From Candidatus Phycosocius bacilliformis (GTDB taxonomy: Bacteria > Pseudomonadota > Alphaproteobacteria > Caulobacterales > Aquidulcibacteraceae), in the NCBI RefSeq assembly GCF_003112735.1, contig NZ_BFBR01000002.1, positions 186,001-250,000 on the forward strand: 64,000 nt of DNA. Reading direction: 5' to 3'. Of this stretch, positions 55,362 to 63,690 are shown one piece after another. The notes under the pieces were generated by a model that was not told the origin of the DNA, did not search any database, and saw only the letters and a program-made list of their open reading frames with translations. How positions within the stretch are numbered: position 1 is the first letter of the stretch; every line of letters starts with the position of its first letter. The position numbers and the translations under genes are program-made.

Positions 55362-56431
55362 TCTGCGCCTTCAGCCGGGCTTAAGGGTGCAAAGATCGCA
55401 TTGAGCAAGGCCTCGTCGACCCCATTCAACGTCTCAGGCTGCCAGCGTGGGGCATGATCCTTGTCGATAAGTACGGCCCGAACGCCCTCGATAAAGTCAT
55501 GGCGGCGAACAACCCGCGATCCGATGCGATATTCTTGGCGCATATGGGCGGCAAAGTCTGTTGCCAGTGCCCCTTGCCGCAACTGCCGAAACGCCACTTT
55601 TAAGGTCTGCGGGGACTTTGTGGCGAGAATGGCCAATTGCTCGCGCGCAAAATCATGATCCACATCTTCAAGCGCTGCGATGATGGCTTCCACACTGTTT
55701 GCCGCAAAACAGCGGTCAATAATGGCCCGATGTTCTGGCACCAGATGGTGTAACCGGCCCGCCGGTTCACTCAAAGCATCGAGGCCTGAGGTCAAAGTGG
55801 CGATGGGTGTATGGGTTGCCATGGCCCCAGCAATCTGGGCTTTGGCGGCCACCAAAAGGTCTTCAGGGATGAAGTGGGTCAAAATGCCTGCAGCAAGGCA
55901 ATCGGCTGCTTTCAGCCGGGTCCCGGTAAGCGCCAACCACAGACCAATCTGACCGGGCAAGCGCGGCAGGAACCAGCCACCCCCGACATCTGGAAACAAG
56001 CCAATCCCAGTCTCTGGCATCGCAAAAACCGTGCGCTCAGTTCCAATCCTGAAAGGCCCATGCACCGAAATGCCGACGCCCCCGCCCATGGTGATGCCAT
56101 CCATCACCGCGACATAAGGCTTGGGATAATGGGCGATGAGATGATTGAGCTGATATTCGCGGCCGAAGAAGGCTTGGGCCTGCTTGCCATCGCCTGCGCC
56201 GCTTTCTGCCAACATGCGGATATCCCCACCGGCGCAAAATCCCCGCGAACCCACATGGTCGACCATCACGCCCTTGATCTCGGGGTCGGCAATCCAGCTT
56301 AAGAGAGCGGCAATCATGTCCTCAACCATGTCCTGATTGAGGGCGTGCAAAGCCTCAGGCCGATTCAGAGTTAGAACGCCAAGCCCACCTTGGCGCGACA
56401 CAATAACCGGCTTGGATTGGGTCTCGCTCAT
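55340..56431 (-). CDS. 3-hydroxyisobutyryl-CoA hydrolase
   Basis: 363 residues of the crotonase fold. GVLTLNRPEALHALNQDMVE, RGFCAGGDIRMLAESGA, YVAVMDGITMGGGVGISVHG, FAMPETGIGLFPDVGGGWFLP and the HIBCH-type C-terminal DFIEGVRAVLIDKDHAPRWQ distinguish it from ordinary enoyl-CoA hydratase. It releases 3-hydroxyisobutyrate, the substrate of mmsB which follows. The start overlaps the glpQ stop by four bases. Confidence 0.92.
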   Translation of the reverse strand: MSETQSKPVIVSRQGGLGVLTLNRPEALHALNQDMVEDMIAALLSWIADPEIKGVMVDHVGSRGFCAGGDIRMLAESGAGDGKQAQAFFGREYQLNHLIAHYPKPYVAVMDGITMGGGVGISVHGPFRIGTERTVFAMPETGIGLFPDVGGGWFLPRLPGQIGLWLALTGTRLKAADCLAAGILTHFIPEDLLVAAKAQIAGAMATHTPIATLTSGLDALSEPAGRLHHLVPEHRAIIDRCFAANSVEAIIAALEDVDHDFAREQLAILATKSPQTLKVAFRQLRQGALATDFAAHMRQEYRIGSRVVRRHDFIEGVRAVLIDKDHAPRWQPETLNGVDEALLNAIFAPLSPAEGAEWEPLTW

Positions 56432-57558
56432 AGGCTTGCCCGCGCGGCCACCGCCTCTGCGGTAAAGTCAGAGAACACCCCATCGACACCAGCAGCCATG
56501 AAAGCACGGATTTCACTGACAAGATCGCCATGTTGGGCCAGATAGGCAGGGCTTGCCGCATCCCCCTTGCGCAGTGATTGGGGCAGGAAATAGTTTTCAG
56601 CCCGGAACGTCCAAGGATGAACCACCAAGCCTGCCTGATGTGCGTCAGGCACAAAGCGCGTGGGAGTCATCAACTGATTGGCACCATCACGGGGTATGAT
56701 CATCACTTTCTCAGGTCCGACACCGCTGGCATAGCGCGCAATTTCGACCAAACCAGAGGCCGTTGCCATGCTGGCATAGCTGACTTTTTGGGCTGACAGA
56801 TCAAACGGGCCGCCCTCGCTTGCCATCAATTGAACCAATGGTGCTTTTGTCAGTGTTTTCAGGCGCTTTAGATTGGTGACCTCAAAGCTCTGAATGAAAA
56901 TGGGGGCATCTGCCGCATCAAGGCCGTGGGCCTTGATCGCGCTAACCAGCGGGCGATCAAACGATAAAGACAGGCCTTCAAACCAGGTCGGATGCTTGGT
57001 TTCGGGATAAACCCCAATGGTCCGCCCCGTCTTGACCGATTGAGACTTTGCAAGCGCCAGCACCTCCTCGAAGGTGGGCACGTCAAACTGGCCATCATAG
57101 GCCGTATTGGCCGGGCGCAATTGTGGAAGTCGCTCTTTACAGCGCAAAGTCTTGATTTCAGCGAGTGTGAAATCTTCAGTAAACCAGCCCTCGTGACGCT
57201 CCCCATCAATCACATGGACCTTCTTGCGGTCGGCAAACTCAGGTCGATTGGCGACGTCGGTTGTCCCGCCAATCTCATTTTCATGTCGACAGATCAGATG
57301 GCCATCCTTGGTCAACACCAGATCGGGTTCGATAAAGTCCGCTCCCAGATCGATGGCCAATTGATAGGCCGCCAAAGTATGTTCCGGGCGCAAGCCGGAA
57401 GCCCCGCGATGGGCAATGATAATGGGTTTGCGCATGGCGGTCTTCCCGTGCTGATGATGATGGCCAGCGGCCTGAGTGGCACCAGAAGAGGCCAGTAGGG
57501 CCGGAGCCAAAAGTCCGGCCATTATTGTGCGACGATCAAGACGATTTTCACAGTCCAC
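56428..57558 (-). CDS. glpQ: Secreted glycerophosphodiester phosphodiesterase
   Basis: 376 residues. The N-terminus NRLDRRTIMAGLLAPALLAS has a twin Arg followed by a hydrophobic stretch, so export by Tat is possible. GDPD motifs: IIIAHRGASGLRPEHTLAAY, GADFIEPDLVLTKDGHLICR (HRG..E, E-x-D), PTFEEVLALAKS, YPETKHPTWFE, IFIQSFEV, VHPWTFRAENYFLP and GVDGVFSDF. It hydrolyses glycerophosphodiesters to glycerol 3-phosphate. It lies inside the valine operon, overlapping the dehydrogenase stop by 11 bases and the hydrolase start by four. Confidence 0.92.
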   Translation of the reverse strand: MDCENRLDRRTIMAGLLAPALLASSGATQAAGHHHQHGKTAMRKPIIIAHRGASGLRPEHTLAAYQLAIDLGADFIEPDLVLTKDGHLICRHENEIGGTTDVANRPEFADRKKVHVIDGERHEGWFTEDFTLAEIKTLRCKERLPQLRPANTAYDGQFDVPTFEEVLALAKSQSVKTGRTIGVYPETKHPTWFEGLSLSFDRPLVSAIKAHGLDAADAPIFIQSFEVTNLKRLKTLTKAPLVQLMASEGGPFDLSAQKVSYASMATASGLVEIARYASGVGPEKVMIIPRDGANQLMTPTRFVPDAHQAGLVVHPWTFRAENYFLPQSLRKGDAASPAYLAQHGDLVSEIRAFMAAGVDGVFSDFTAEAVAARASL

Positions 57559-58690
57559 GATCCATCTCCCGTGCGATTATGACGCGCATCACCTCATTGG
57601 TGCCTTCCAAAATCTGATGGACCCGAAGATCGCGCACAATGCGTTCGACTTCATAATCCTTCAAATAGCCATATCCGCCATGGATCTGCAGTGCCTGATT
57701 GGCGACCTGAAAGCCGATATCGGTAACAAAGCGCTTCGCCATCGCGCACAATTTGGTCGCCTCTGGACTTTGGGCATCCAAAGCAGCCGCGGCATGACGC
57801 AGAAAGACTCGGGCTGCCTCAAGCTCAGTGGCCATGTCAGCCAACCGAAACTGTGTATTCTGAAAGCCCCACAAGGTTTGGCCGAACTGGCGGCGCTCTT
57901 TTGCATAGGCCATCGCCCGGTTGAGTGCTGCCCCTGCCCCGCCCAATGAGCAGGCCGCAATATTGAGGCGGCCGCCATCAAGGCCCTTCATGGCAAAGGT
58001 GAAGCCTTGGCCCTCCTCCCCCAAAAGATTTTCTGCCGGCACGCGGCAATCTTCGAAAATTACTTGAGCTGTGGGTTGAGCCTGCCAGCCCATTTTCTTT
58101 TCATTCTTACCAAAAGACAGGCCCGGCGCATCCTTGGGCACCAGAATGGTGGAAATGCCACGCGGACCAGCCTGTCCGGTGCGCACCATCACCACATAAA
58201 GATCTGAAAACCCGGCACCGGAGATAAACGCCTTGCTGCCATTGAGGAGATAATCGCCCCCATCTCGCCGGGCCGTCGTGGCAAGCGATGCAGCATCCGA
58301 CCCCGACCCAGGCTCGGTCAAGCAATAGCTGGCAATCAGGTCCATTTGCGTCAATGCTGGCAGATAGGCCTGACGTTGGGCCTCATTCCCAAACGTATCG
58401 ATCATCCAGCTGGCCATATTGTGGATGGACAAAAAGGCAGCATGGGACACATCACCTGCCGACAATTCTTCGAAAATGATGGCCGCATCCAATCGGGAAA
58501 GACCTGATCCGCCTACATCATCGCGCACATAAATCCCCGCAAATCCCAAAGCGGCCATGGCCTGCAGGGTCGGTCGATCCAAAGTGCCTGCTTCTTCCCA
58601 AGCAGCAGCGAAAGGGGCCAAAGAATCAGCCGCAAAGCGGCGGGCAGTCGCGATGATCAAATTCTGATCTTCGGTGGTGTCATAAGCCAT
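57548..58690 (-). CDS. Isobutyryl-CoA dehydrogenase-like acyl-CoA dehydrogenase
   Basis: 380 residues: GFAGIYVRDDVGGSGLSRLD, ASYCLTEPGSGSDAASLATT, KKMGWQAQPTAQVIFEDCRV, ERRQFGQTLWGFQNTQFRLA, QIHGGYGYLKDYEVERIVRD and HQILEGTNEVMRVIIAREM with the catalytic Glu in LEGTNE. The EKKMGWxAQPTxxVxFED segment is characteristic of ACAD8-type isobutyryl-CoA dehydrogenases, and the company of the hydrolase and mmsB supports valine. First gene of the operon; methylacrylyl-CoA hydratase and mmsA are not in the window. Confidence 0.9.
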   Translation of the reverse strand: MAYDTTEDQNLIIATARRFAADSLAPFAAAWEEAGTLDRPTLQAMAALGFAGIYVRDDVGGSGLSRLDAAIIFEELSAGDVSHAAFLSIHNMASWMIDTFGNEAQRQAYLPALTQMDLIASYCLTEPGSGSDAASLATTARRDGGDYLLNGSKAFISGAGFSDLYVVMVRTGQAGPRGISTILVPKDAPGLSFGKNEKKMGWQAQPTAQVIFEDCRVPAENLLGEEGQGFTFAMKGLDGGRLNIAACSLGGAGAALNRAMAYAKERRQFGQTLWGFQNTQFRLADMATELEAARVFLRHAAAALDAQSPEATKLCAMAKRFVTDIGFQVANQALQIHGGYGYLKDYEVERIVRDLRVHQILEGTNEVMRVIIAREMDRGL

Positions 58691-58757
58691 GGCAGACAGA
58701 GTCCTCTGATGCGGGTCTCAGTAGCCGTTTCGCCCCTTTGGCGCTACAGAAGTTTCC

Positions 58758-59771
58758 ATGACAACACACCTGCCCCCCGCCGCCTATCCAGCTACCCGCA
58801 TGCGCCGTAACCGCTTGACCGATTGGCGGCGGCGACTAACCCGGCAGACCGAGGTCAGTGTCAATGATCTGATCTTGGCTATGGTGGTCCATGATGGCAC
58901 ACAAAGCCGGATCCCGGTTGCCTCCATGCCCGGCACCTATCGCTATAGTCGGACTGAAGCTGTCGCAGTGGCGCAAGAAGCAGAATCTCTGGGTGTACCA
59001 ATGATTGCGGTTTTCCCCTTCATTGATCCGGCTCTGAAAAATGGTGAAGGTAGCGAAGCCTTCAATCCAGACGGACTGGTACCAGATGTGGTCTCCGCCA
59101 TGAAAAAGGCGGCCCCAAATGTTGGCCTGATGACCGATGTCGCCCTCGACCCCTTCACCGATCATGGCCATGACGGTCTGATTGATGACGCCGGAACCAT
59201 GCTGAATGACCCCACGATCGCGGCCCTCGTGCGCCAAGCGGTCTTGGAAGCTCAGGCTGGGGCGGATGTTGTTGCCCCGTCAGACATGACGGACGGGCGG
59301 ATTGGTGCGATCCGGGCCGGGCTTGATGCGGCTGGTTTTCAAGATGTGGCGATCATGTCCTATGCGGCCAAATATGCCTCGGCCTTTTATGGGCCTTATC
59401 GGGATGCCATTGGCTCGAAAGGTGCTCTGAAGGGTGACAAAAAGACCTATCAAATGGACCCAGGCAATAGTGATGAGGCAATACGCGAAGTTGGTCTTGA
59501 TATCGCCGAAGGCGCTGACATGGTGATGGTCAAGCCCGGCATGCCCTATCTGGATATTGTCCGCCGGGTGAAGGATGCTTTCGGTGTGCCGACCTATGCA
59601 TTTCAGGTCTCTGGCGAGTATGCGATGATGGAAGCAGCCATTGCCAATGGCTGGCTCGATGGCAGCCGGGTGCGCATGGAGGCGCTGGCCTGCTTCAAGC
59701 GCGCCGGGGCTGACGGCATCATCACCTATTGGGCCTTAGAAGCCGCCAAAAAATTGGGTGAACGGCCATAG
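58758..59771 (+). CDS. hemB: Porphobilinogen synthase
   Basis: 337 residues: the two active-site Lys are in MSYAAKYASAFYGPYRDA and MVKPGMPYLDIVRRVKD. The metal segment is DVALDPFTDHGHDG, the Asp-type that uses Mg2+ instead of the Cys-rich zinc type. YQMDPGNSDEAIREVGLDI and AFQVSGEYAMMEAA are also typical. It condenses two 5-aminolevulinates. Transcribed divergently from the acyl-CoA dehydrogenase. Confidence 0.95.
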   Translation: MTTHLPPAAYPATRMRRNRLTDWRRRLTRQTEVSVNDLILAMVVHDGTQSRIPVASMPGTYRYSRTEAVAVAQEAESLGVPMIAVFPFIDPALKNGEGSEAFNPDGLVPDVVSAMKKAAPNVGLMTDVALDPFTDHGHDGLIDDAGTMLNDPTIAALVRQAVLEAQAGADVVAPSDMTDGRIGAIRAGLDAAGFQDVAIMSYAAKYASAFYGPYRDAIGSKGALKGDKKTYQMDPGNSDEAIREVGLDIAEGADMVMVKPGMPYLDIVRRVKDAFGVPTYAFQVSGEYAMMEAAIANGWLDGSRVRMEALACFKRAGADGIITYWALEAAKKLGERP

Positions 59772-59792
59772 AGGGCAAACAGGACCAGCCCG

Positions 59793-60389
59793 TCACCGCC
59801 GCTTCGATTTGGGGCTGGCCTTCTTCGGGCTGGACTTGGTGGGGCGAACCACGGGTGCAGGAGGCAATTCAGCCGGACCTAGGACCAGAAGTTCTGGTCG
59901 GCGTTTTCCATCCTCATGAGGCAAAGGCACCATCGAAATCTGGTAAAATGGCTCTCTGGCACCCCCAGCAAAGGTTACAGCCATCCCTGAACCAAAATCT
60001 GAATTTTGCCGGACAAGATTCTCATTTTTAATGCATTTTGCAATTTCGTCGGAAAAGTCTGCTAGGACTTTATCGACCGAGTTGGCTTCCGCCTCCACGG
60101 CCTCCTGGGCACCATAGCAAGCCAGAGAGATCATCGCGTTATAGACAAAGCGGCAATCAACCAAACCTGCCAAAGGCCTCACAGCAGCGACATTGCGGGT
60201 CACCATGGTCCATTTGCCGGTGGCGTCGCGTTCACGCGTTGGCGTGGGCACTTGCACGACCAGTGACCGAAATGCCTGGGGACGATCGAGCGTCGCCTTT
60301 TCAATCACAGCTATTGCGTCGCAAATCGGATTTGGGCGAACCGGAGCCGCAATCTCGGGCGCGGCCAGTAAAATCAATCCAAACATCAT
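59793..60389 (-). CDS. Hypothetical exported protein
   Basis: 198 residues. A short hydrophobic N-terminus (MMFGLILLAAPEIAAP) suggests export. Cys residues occur at PICDAI, DCRFVYN, ACYGA and KCIKNE, possibly two disulfides. The C-terminus is Pro/Lys-rich and ends SPKKASPKSKRR. No family recognised. Its ATG overlaps the stop of the preceding dehydrogenase by four bases, so it is the third gene of a flavin-reductase/dehydrogenase operon. It converges on hemB, 21 bases away. Confidence 0.65.
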   Translation of the reverse strand: MMFGLILLAAPEIAAPVRPNPICDAIAVIEKATLDRPQAFRSLVVQVPTPTRERDATGKWTMVTRNVAAVRPLAGLVDCRFVYNAMISLACYGAQEAVEAEANSVDKVLADFSDEIAKCIKNENLVRQNSDFGSGMAVTFAGGAREPFYQISMVPLPHEDGKRRPELLVLGPAELPPAPVVRPTKSSPKKASPKSKRR

Positions 60390-61267
60390 TCTTCAGCCTT
60401 TCCAGCGTGGCGAAAGCGGCGAGCCAGGCTGGATGTGTCAAGCCGTCCGCCACCTGCTGCCTGAATTTCCCCATAATAGCCGTCAACCAGCTTCGTGAGC
60501 TCCAGCGTCAACCCCTTAGCTTCTGCAGCTTCCAGCACGATCCGCAAATCCTTACGCATCCAGTCGACCGCAAAACCGAAATCAAAGCGGTCTTCGGCCA
60601 TGCTAACCCATCGGTTATCCATCTGCCAAGACCCAGCAGCCCCCTTTGAGATGGCAGCCAGAACCGCATCGGTATCAAGCCCTTGTGCCTTGGCAAACGC
60701 CATGGCTTCGGCCAAGCCCTGCACCACACCTGCAATCGCAATCTGATTGACCATTTTGGTCAATTGCCCGGTACCGGCCTCCCCGATCCGCACGATCGTG
60801 GCACAATAAGCACTCATGACCGGGTGGGCCGCGGAAAAATCAGCTTCAGTGGCTCCGCACATTGCGGTCAAACGACCATTGACCGCCCCAGCCTGCCCAC
60901 CTGAAACCGGTGCATCCACCCAGCCGAGCCCCCGATTATGGGCTTGTTTGGATAGATCCGACGCAAGGGCAGCCGAGGTTGTCGTATGATCGATATAAAT
61001 GGCCCCGGCCCGCATGTGCGTGAAGGCAGCCTCAGCTACCGCGCGCGCATCAGGATCATCACCCACACACGCCAGAACCATATCCGCACCATCCACGGCC
61101 TGTGCAATGCTTGAAGACGGACGGACTGCATGGGCGCTGGCCCAGCTTTCCGCTTTGCCCGGACTGCGGTTCCATGCACGAACCTGATGGCCCTTCTGGA
61201 CAAGCCAGCCCGCCATGGGCCCGCCCATGACGCCAAGGCCCAAAAAAGCTACCTGTGACCCACTCAT
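60386..61267 (-). CDS. Beta-hydroxyacid dehydrogenase family oxidoreductase
   Basis: 293 residues. NAD(P) motif AFLGLGVMGGPMAGWLVQKG, WNRSPGKAESW (Arg suggests NADPH), DAPVSGGQAGAVNGRLTAMC, catalytic Lys in GTGQLTKMVNQIAIAGVVQG and the C-terminal DFGFAVDWMRKDLRIVLEAA. It belongs to the 2-hydroxy-3-oxopropionate reductase / 3-hydroxyisobutyrate dehydrogenase family; it differs from mmsB in this window and the substrate is unclear. Overlaps both neighbours by four bases. Confidence 0.85.
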   Translation of the reverse strand: MSGSQVAFLGLGVMGGPMAGWLVQKGHQVRAWNRSPGKAESWASAHAVRPSSSIAQAVDGADMVLACVGDDPDARAVAEAAFTHMRAGAIYIDHTTTSAALASDLSKQAHNRGLGWVDAPVSGGQAGAVNGRLTAMCGATEADFSAAHPVMSAYCATIVRIGEAGTGQLTKMVNQIAIAGVVQGLAEAMAFAKAQGLDTDAVLAAISKGAAGSWQMDNRWVSMAEDRFDFGFAVDWMRKDLRIVLEAAEAKGLTLELTKLVDGYYGEIQAAGGGRLDTSSLARRFRHAGKAEE

Positions 61268-61752
61268 GAGCCGCTCAAAGCCGCCGTGGACCCAAATTTA
61301 CCCCGAAAATAGGCCAGACCATTGCCGTCATGACGCTGATAGGCTTGGGTTTCGCCAATCAGGATGAGATGATCGCCAGCATTGATGCGCTCAACCACTT
61401 TCGCATCAAAGGCGGCAATCGTGCCGGGCAGGATCGGACTACCTGTGGCAAGCTTGCCATATTCCCCTGAGGCCAGACGCTGATCGCCTTTGCCGGCAAA
61501 ACGCATCGCCAAGTCGGTTTGATCGTCCGACAAAATATTGACCCCATAAGCTGTACAAGTAGCAAACAGCTCATAGGAATCTGATTTGTTGCCAAGACAC
61601 CAGAGTACCAGCGCGGGTTCAAGTGAAACCGAGGCAAAGCTGTTGACGGTTAAGCCGTGGCCGTTTCCGACTGAATCGAGCGCGGTGACAATGGTCACCC
61701 CGGTCGCAAAACTGCCCAGTGCCGCGCGATAGTCTTTGAGATCGAATGTCAT
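61264..61752 (-). CDS. Flavin reductase-like FMN-binding protein
   Basis: 162 residues: ALGSFATGVTIVTALDS, GLTVNSFASVSLEPALVLWC, SYELFATCTAYGVNILSDDQ, RFAGKGDQR, FDAKVVERINAGDHLILIGE. This is the flavin reductase-like domain of two-component monooxygenases (HpaC type). No oxygenase partner is next to it. First gene of a three-gene operon joined by four-base overlaps. Confidence 0.9.
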   Translation of the reverse strand: MTFDLKDYRAALGSFATGVTIVTALDSVGNGHGLTVNSFASVSLEPALVLWCLGNKSDSYELFATCTAYGVNILSDDQTDLAMRFAGKGDQRLASGEYGKLATGSPILPGTIAAFDAKVVERINAGDHLILIGETQAYQRHDGNGLAYFRGKFGSTAALSGS

Positions 61753-61776
61753 TTTCTGATTCCTGCAAACCTGCTC

Positions 61777-61782
61777 TTAACC
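61777..61782 (+). promoter_or_regulatory. TTAACC word upstream of motB (possible CtrA half-site)
   Basis: TTAACC 45 bases before the motB start. CtrA controls flagellar genes in Caulobacter through TTAA-type sites, but no second half at standard spacing is present. Weak. Confidence 0.2.
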
Positions 61783-61827
61783 GACATCGGTCATACTTCT
61801 CAACACCATCACTGAGAGATCCGGATA

Positions 61828-62718
61828 ATGTCGTCCAATCGGCCCATAATTGTCAAAAAAGTCAAAAAGATAGCCGGTGGACACCATGGCGGTGCCTGGA
61901 AGGTGGCCTATGCTGACTTCGTGACTGCGATGATGGCCTTCTTCTTGTTGATGTGGCTGATCAATACCTCCTCACCCGAACAAAAGCGCGGGATTGCAGA
62001 TTATTTCGCCCCTGCCAGCGTGTCGGCATCGACCTCTGGTTCTGGTGGGATATTGGGCGGGACAGCGCTGGGTGAAGTGGGCGCGATGCAAAAAGGTGCC
62101 ACGCCCATATTTGAGACCGTCGCGCCAGCCACCACCCCCTCAAGTCAGACAGGGGACAGCAATGGAGACGGAGCGGCTGATGCCGCTGATAAGGCAGCCG
62201 AAGACGAGATTGCCCGCCGTGAGGCTGCCGAATTCCAGCAAGCTGAAATGAGCCTGCGGCAGGCGCTGCAGGATATGCCTGAGCTTGCCGAAATGTCGCG
62301 CAACATCATCGTGGACCAAACCCCCGAAGGCTTGCGTATCCAATTGGTTGACCAAGAAGGTCGGCCCATGTTTGATCCCGGTTCAACCGTTCCCAATGAT
62401 CGCGCCCGTCTCATTTTGCAGGCGGCTGCCCGCATCATTCAATCGCTCCCCAATCGTGTGAGCATTTCCGGTCACACGGATGCCGCCCCCAATCCTGACC
62501 CACGCAATTCCAACTGGGAATTGTCATCCGCGCGCGCCAATTCGGCCAGACGGGTGCTGACCAATGCCGGGCTAAGCGAAGATCGCATTGCCCAAGTCTC
62601 CGGCAAAGCCGGTTCTGACCCCCTCTTTCCAGACGATCCCTATCAGGCCGCCAACCGCCGGATTGCCATTGTTCTGCTGCGCGCGTCATCGCCCTTACCG
62701 GCAGACGGTGGCTTGTGA
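61828..62718 (+). CDS. motB: Flagellar motor stator protein MotB
   Basis: 296 residues. A basic start (MSSNRPIIVKKVKKIAGGHH) leads into the single helix AYADFVTAMMAFFLLMWLIN with the proton-carrying Asp, then a plug and linker rich in Ser/Ala, and a C-terminal OmpA/MotB domain (RVSISGHTDAAPNPDPRNSN, WELSSARANSARRVLTNAGL, ANRRIAIVLLR) that binds peptidoglycan. motA is not adjacent, as in Caulobacter where motA and motB are separate. Confidence 0.94.
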   Translation: MSSNRPIIVKKVKKIAGGHHGGAWKVAYADFVTAMMAFFLLMWLINTSSPEQKRGIADYFAPASVSASTSGSGGILGGTALGEVGAMQKGATPIFETVAPATTPSSQTGDSNGDGAADAADKAAEDEIARREAAEFQQAEMSLRQALQDMPELAEMSRNIIVDQTPEGLRIQLVDQEGRPMFDPGSTVPNDRARLILQAAARIIQSLPNRVSISGHTDAAPNPDPRNSNWELSSARANSARRVLTNAGLSEDRIAQVSGKAGSDPLFPDDPYQAANRRIAIVLLRASSPLPADGGL

Positions 62719-62796
62719 AAATTTCCGCCTCCTGACGGGCCTTTCTGACTGGAAGGTGTTGTCGTGGGCTGAATTAGGCTGTTACAGTGCCAATAC

Positions 62797-63564
62797 ATGA
62801 GCACGGACCCAACAACACCTGCTGGGCGGATATCCGCTTCCCGGAACATCCGGTTTTACCTAACTGCGGCCCAGCCCTGCCCCTATTTGGAGGGGCGGCG
62901 GGAACGGAAGGTTTTTGCTGCCTTGGATGGCCATGATGCGATTGATCTGAACGATAGCCTCACCCATGCAGGCTTCAGGCGGTCGCAGAACATAGCCTAT
63001 CGTCCTGCGTGCGACATGTGCGCAGCTTGTGTGTCGGTACGCGTTCCTGCCCAGCCTTTTGTGTTTACCCGGCGATGGCGGCGCGTGCTGACACGCAATG
63101 AAGACCTCGTGTCCAATTTGGTGCCGGCACGAGCGACCTATGAGCAGTTTTCACTGCTTCAGACCTATCTGCACGACCGCCATTTTGGTGCGGGCATGTC
63201 AGACATGTCAGTCTTCGATTTTGCGGCAATGGTCGAGGAAACCTCGGTTCGAACCCATATGATCGAGTATCGTGTGGGCTCAGATGATGGTCGTTTGGTG
63301 GGTTGTGCCCTCATTGATGCGTTAGCCGACGGCTTGTCGATGGTTTATGCTTTTTTTGACCCCACCGAGGCTGGCCGGAGCCTGGGCAGTTATATGATAT
63401 TGGATCATATTCGTCAGGCCAAAACGGTCGGTTATCCCTATGTTTATCTGGGCTATTGGGTTCGGGGGTCGCGAAAGATGGCCTATAAAACCAATTTCCG
63501 CCCGATCGAGGCCTTGGGTGCGTCAGGCTGGACCGATCTTGGCCCCCATCTAGACGCCCAATGA
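62797..63564 (+). CDS. bpt: Aspartate/glutamate leucyltransferase
   Basis: 255 residues of the bacterial ATE/Bpt family: FYLTAAQPCPYLEGRRERKV, LTHAGFRRSQNIAYRPACDMC is the Cys-rich N-terminal domain (here ending CDMCAACVSVRVP), RRWRRVLTRNEDL, SLLQTYLHDRHFGAGMSDM, and the GNAT-like C-terminal part LSMVYAFFDPTEAGRSLGSY with YVYLGYWVRGSRKMAYKTNF. It adds Leu to N-terminal Asp/Glu for ClpAP degradation by the N-degron pathway. Confidence 0.94.
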   Translation: MSTDPTTPAGRISASRNIRFYLTAAQPCPYLEGRRERKVFAALDGHDAIDLNDSLTHAGFRRSQNIAYRPACDMCAACVSVRVPAQPFVFTRRWRRVLTRNEDLVSNLVPARATYEQFSLLQTYLHDRHFGAGMSDMSVFDFAAMVEETSVRTHMIEYRVGSDDGRLVGCALIDALADGLSMVYAFFDPTEAGRSLGSYMILDHIRQAKTVGYPYVYLGYWVRGSRKMAYKTNFRPIEALGASGWTDLGPHLDAQ

Positions 63565-63690
63565 AGCTTTGACGTGGGCGGCTGGTCTGCACATGGCCCT
63601 GTTTGGGTCGCAGCCGCCATTGGTTAGAATTCGTTAAACATTTCACATCAGAACTCCAAAAGTGCCTATGTCCGATTGGAGTGGAAATCG

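Noticed and set aside
63577-63618. Inverted repeat GGCGGCTG / CAGCCGCC after bpt
   Set aside because: The 26-base loop and lack of a T-run make it a poor terminator; left out of the features.
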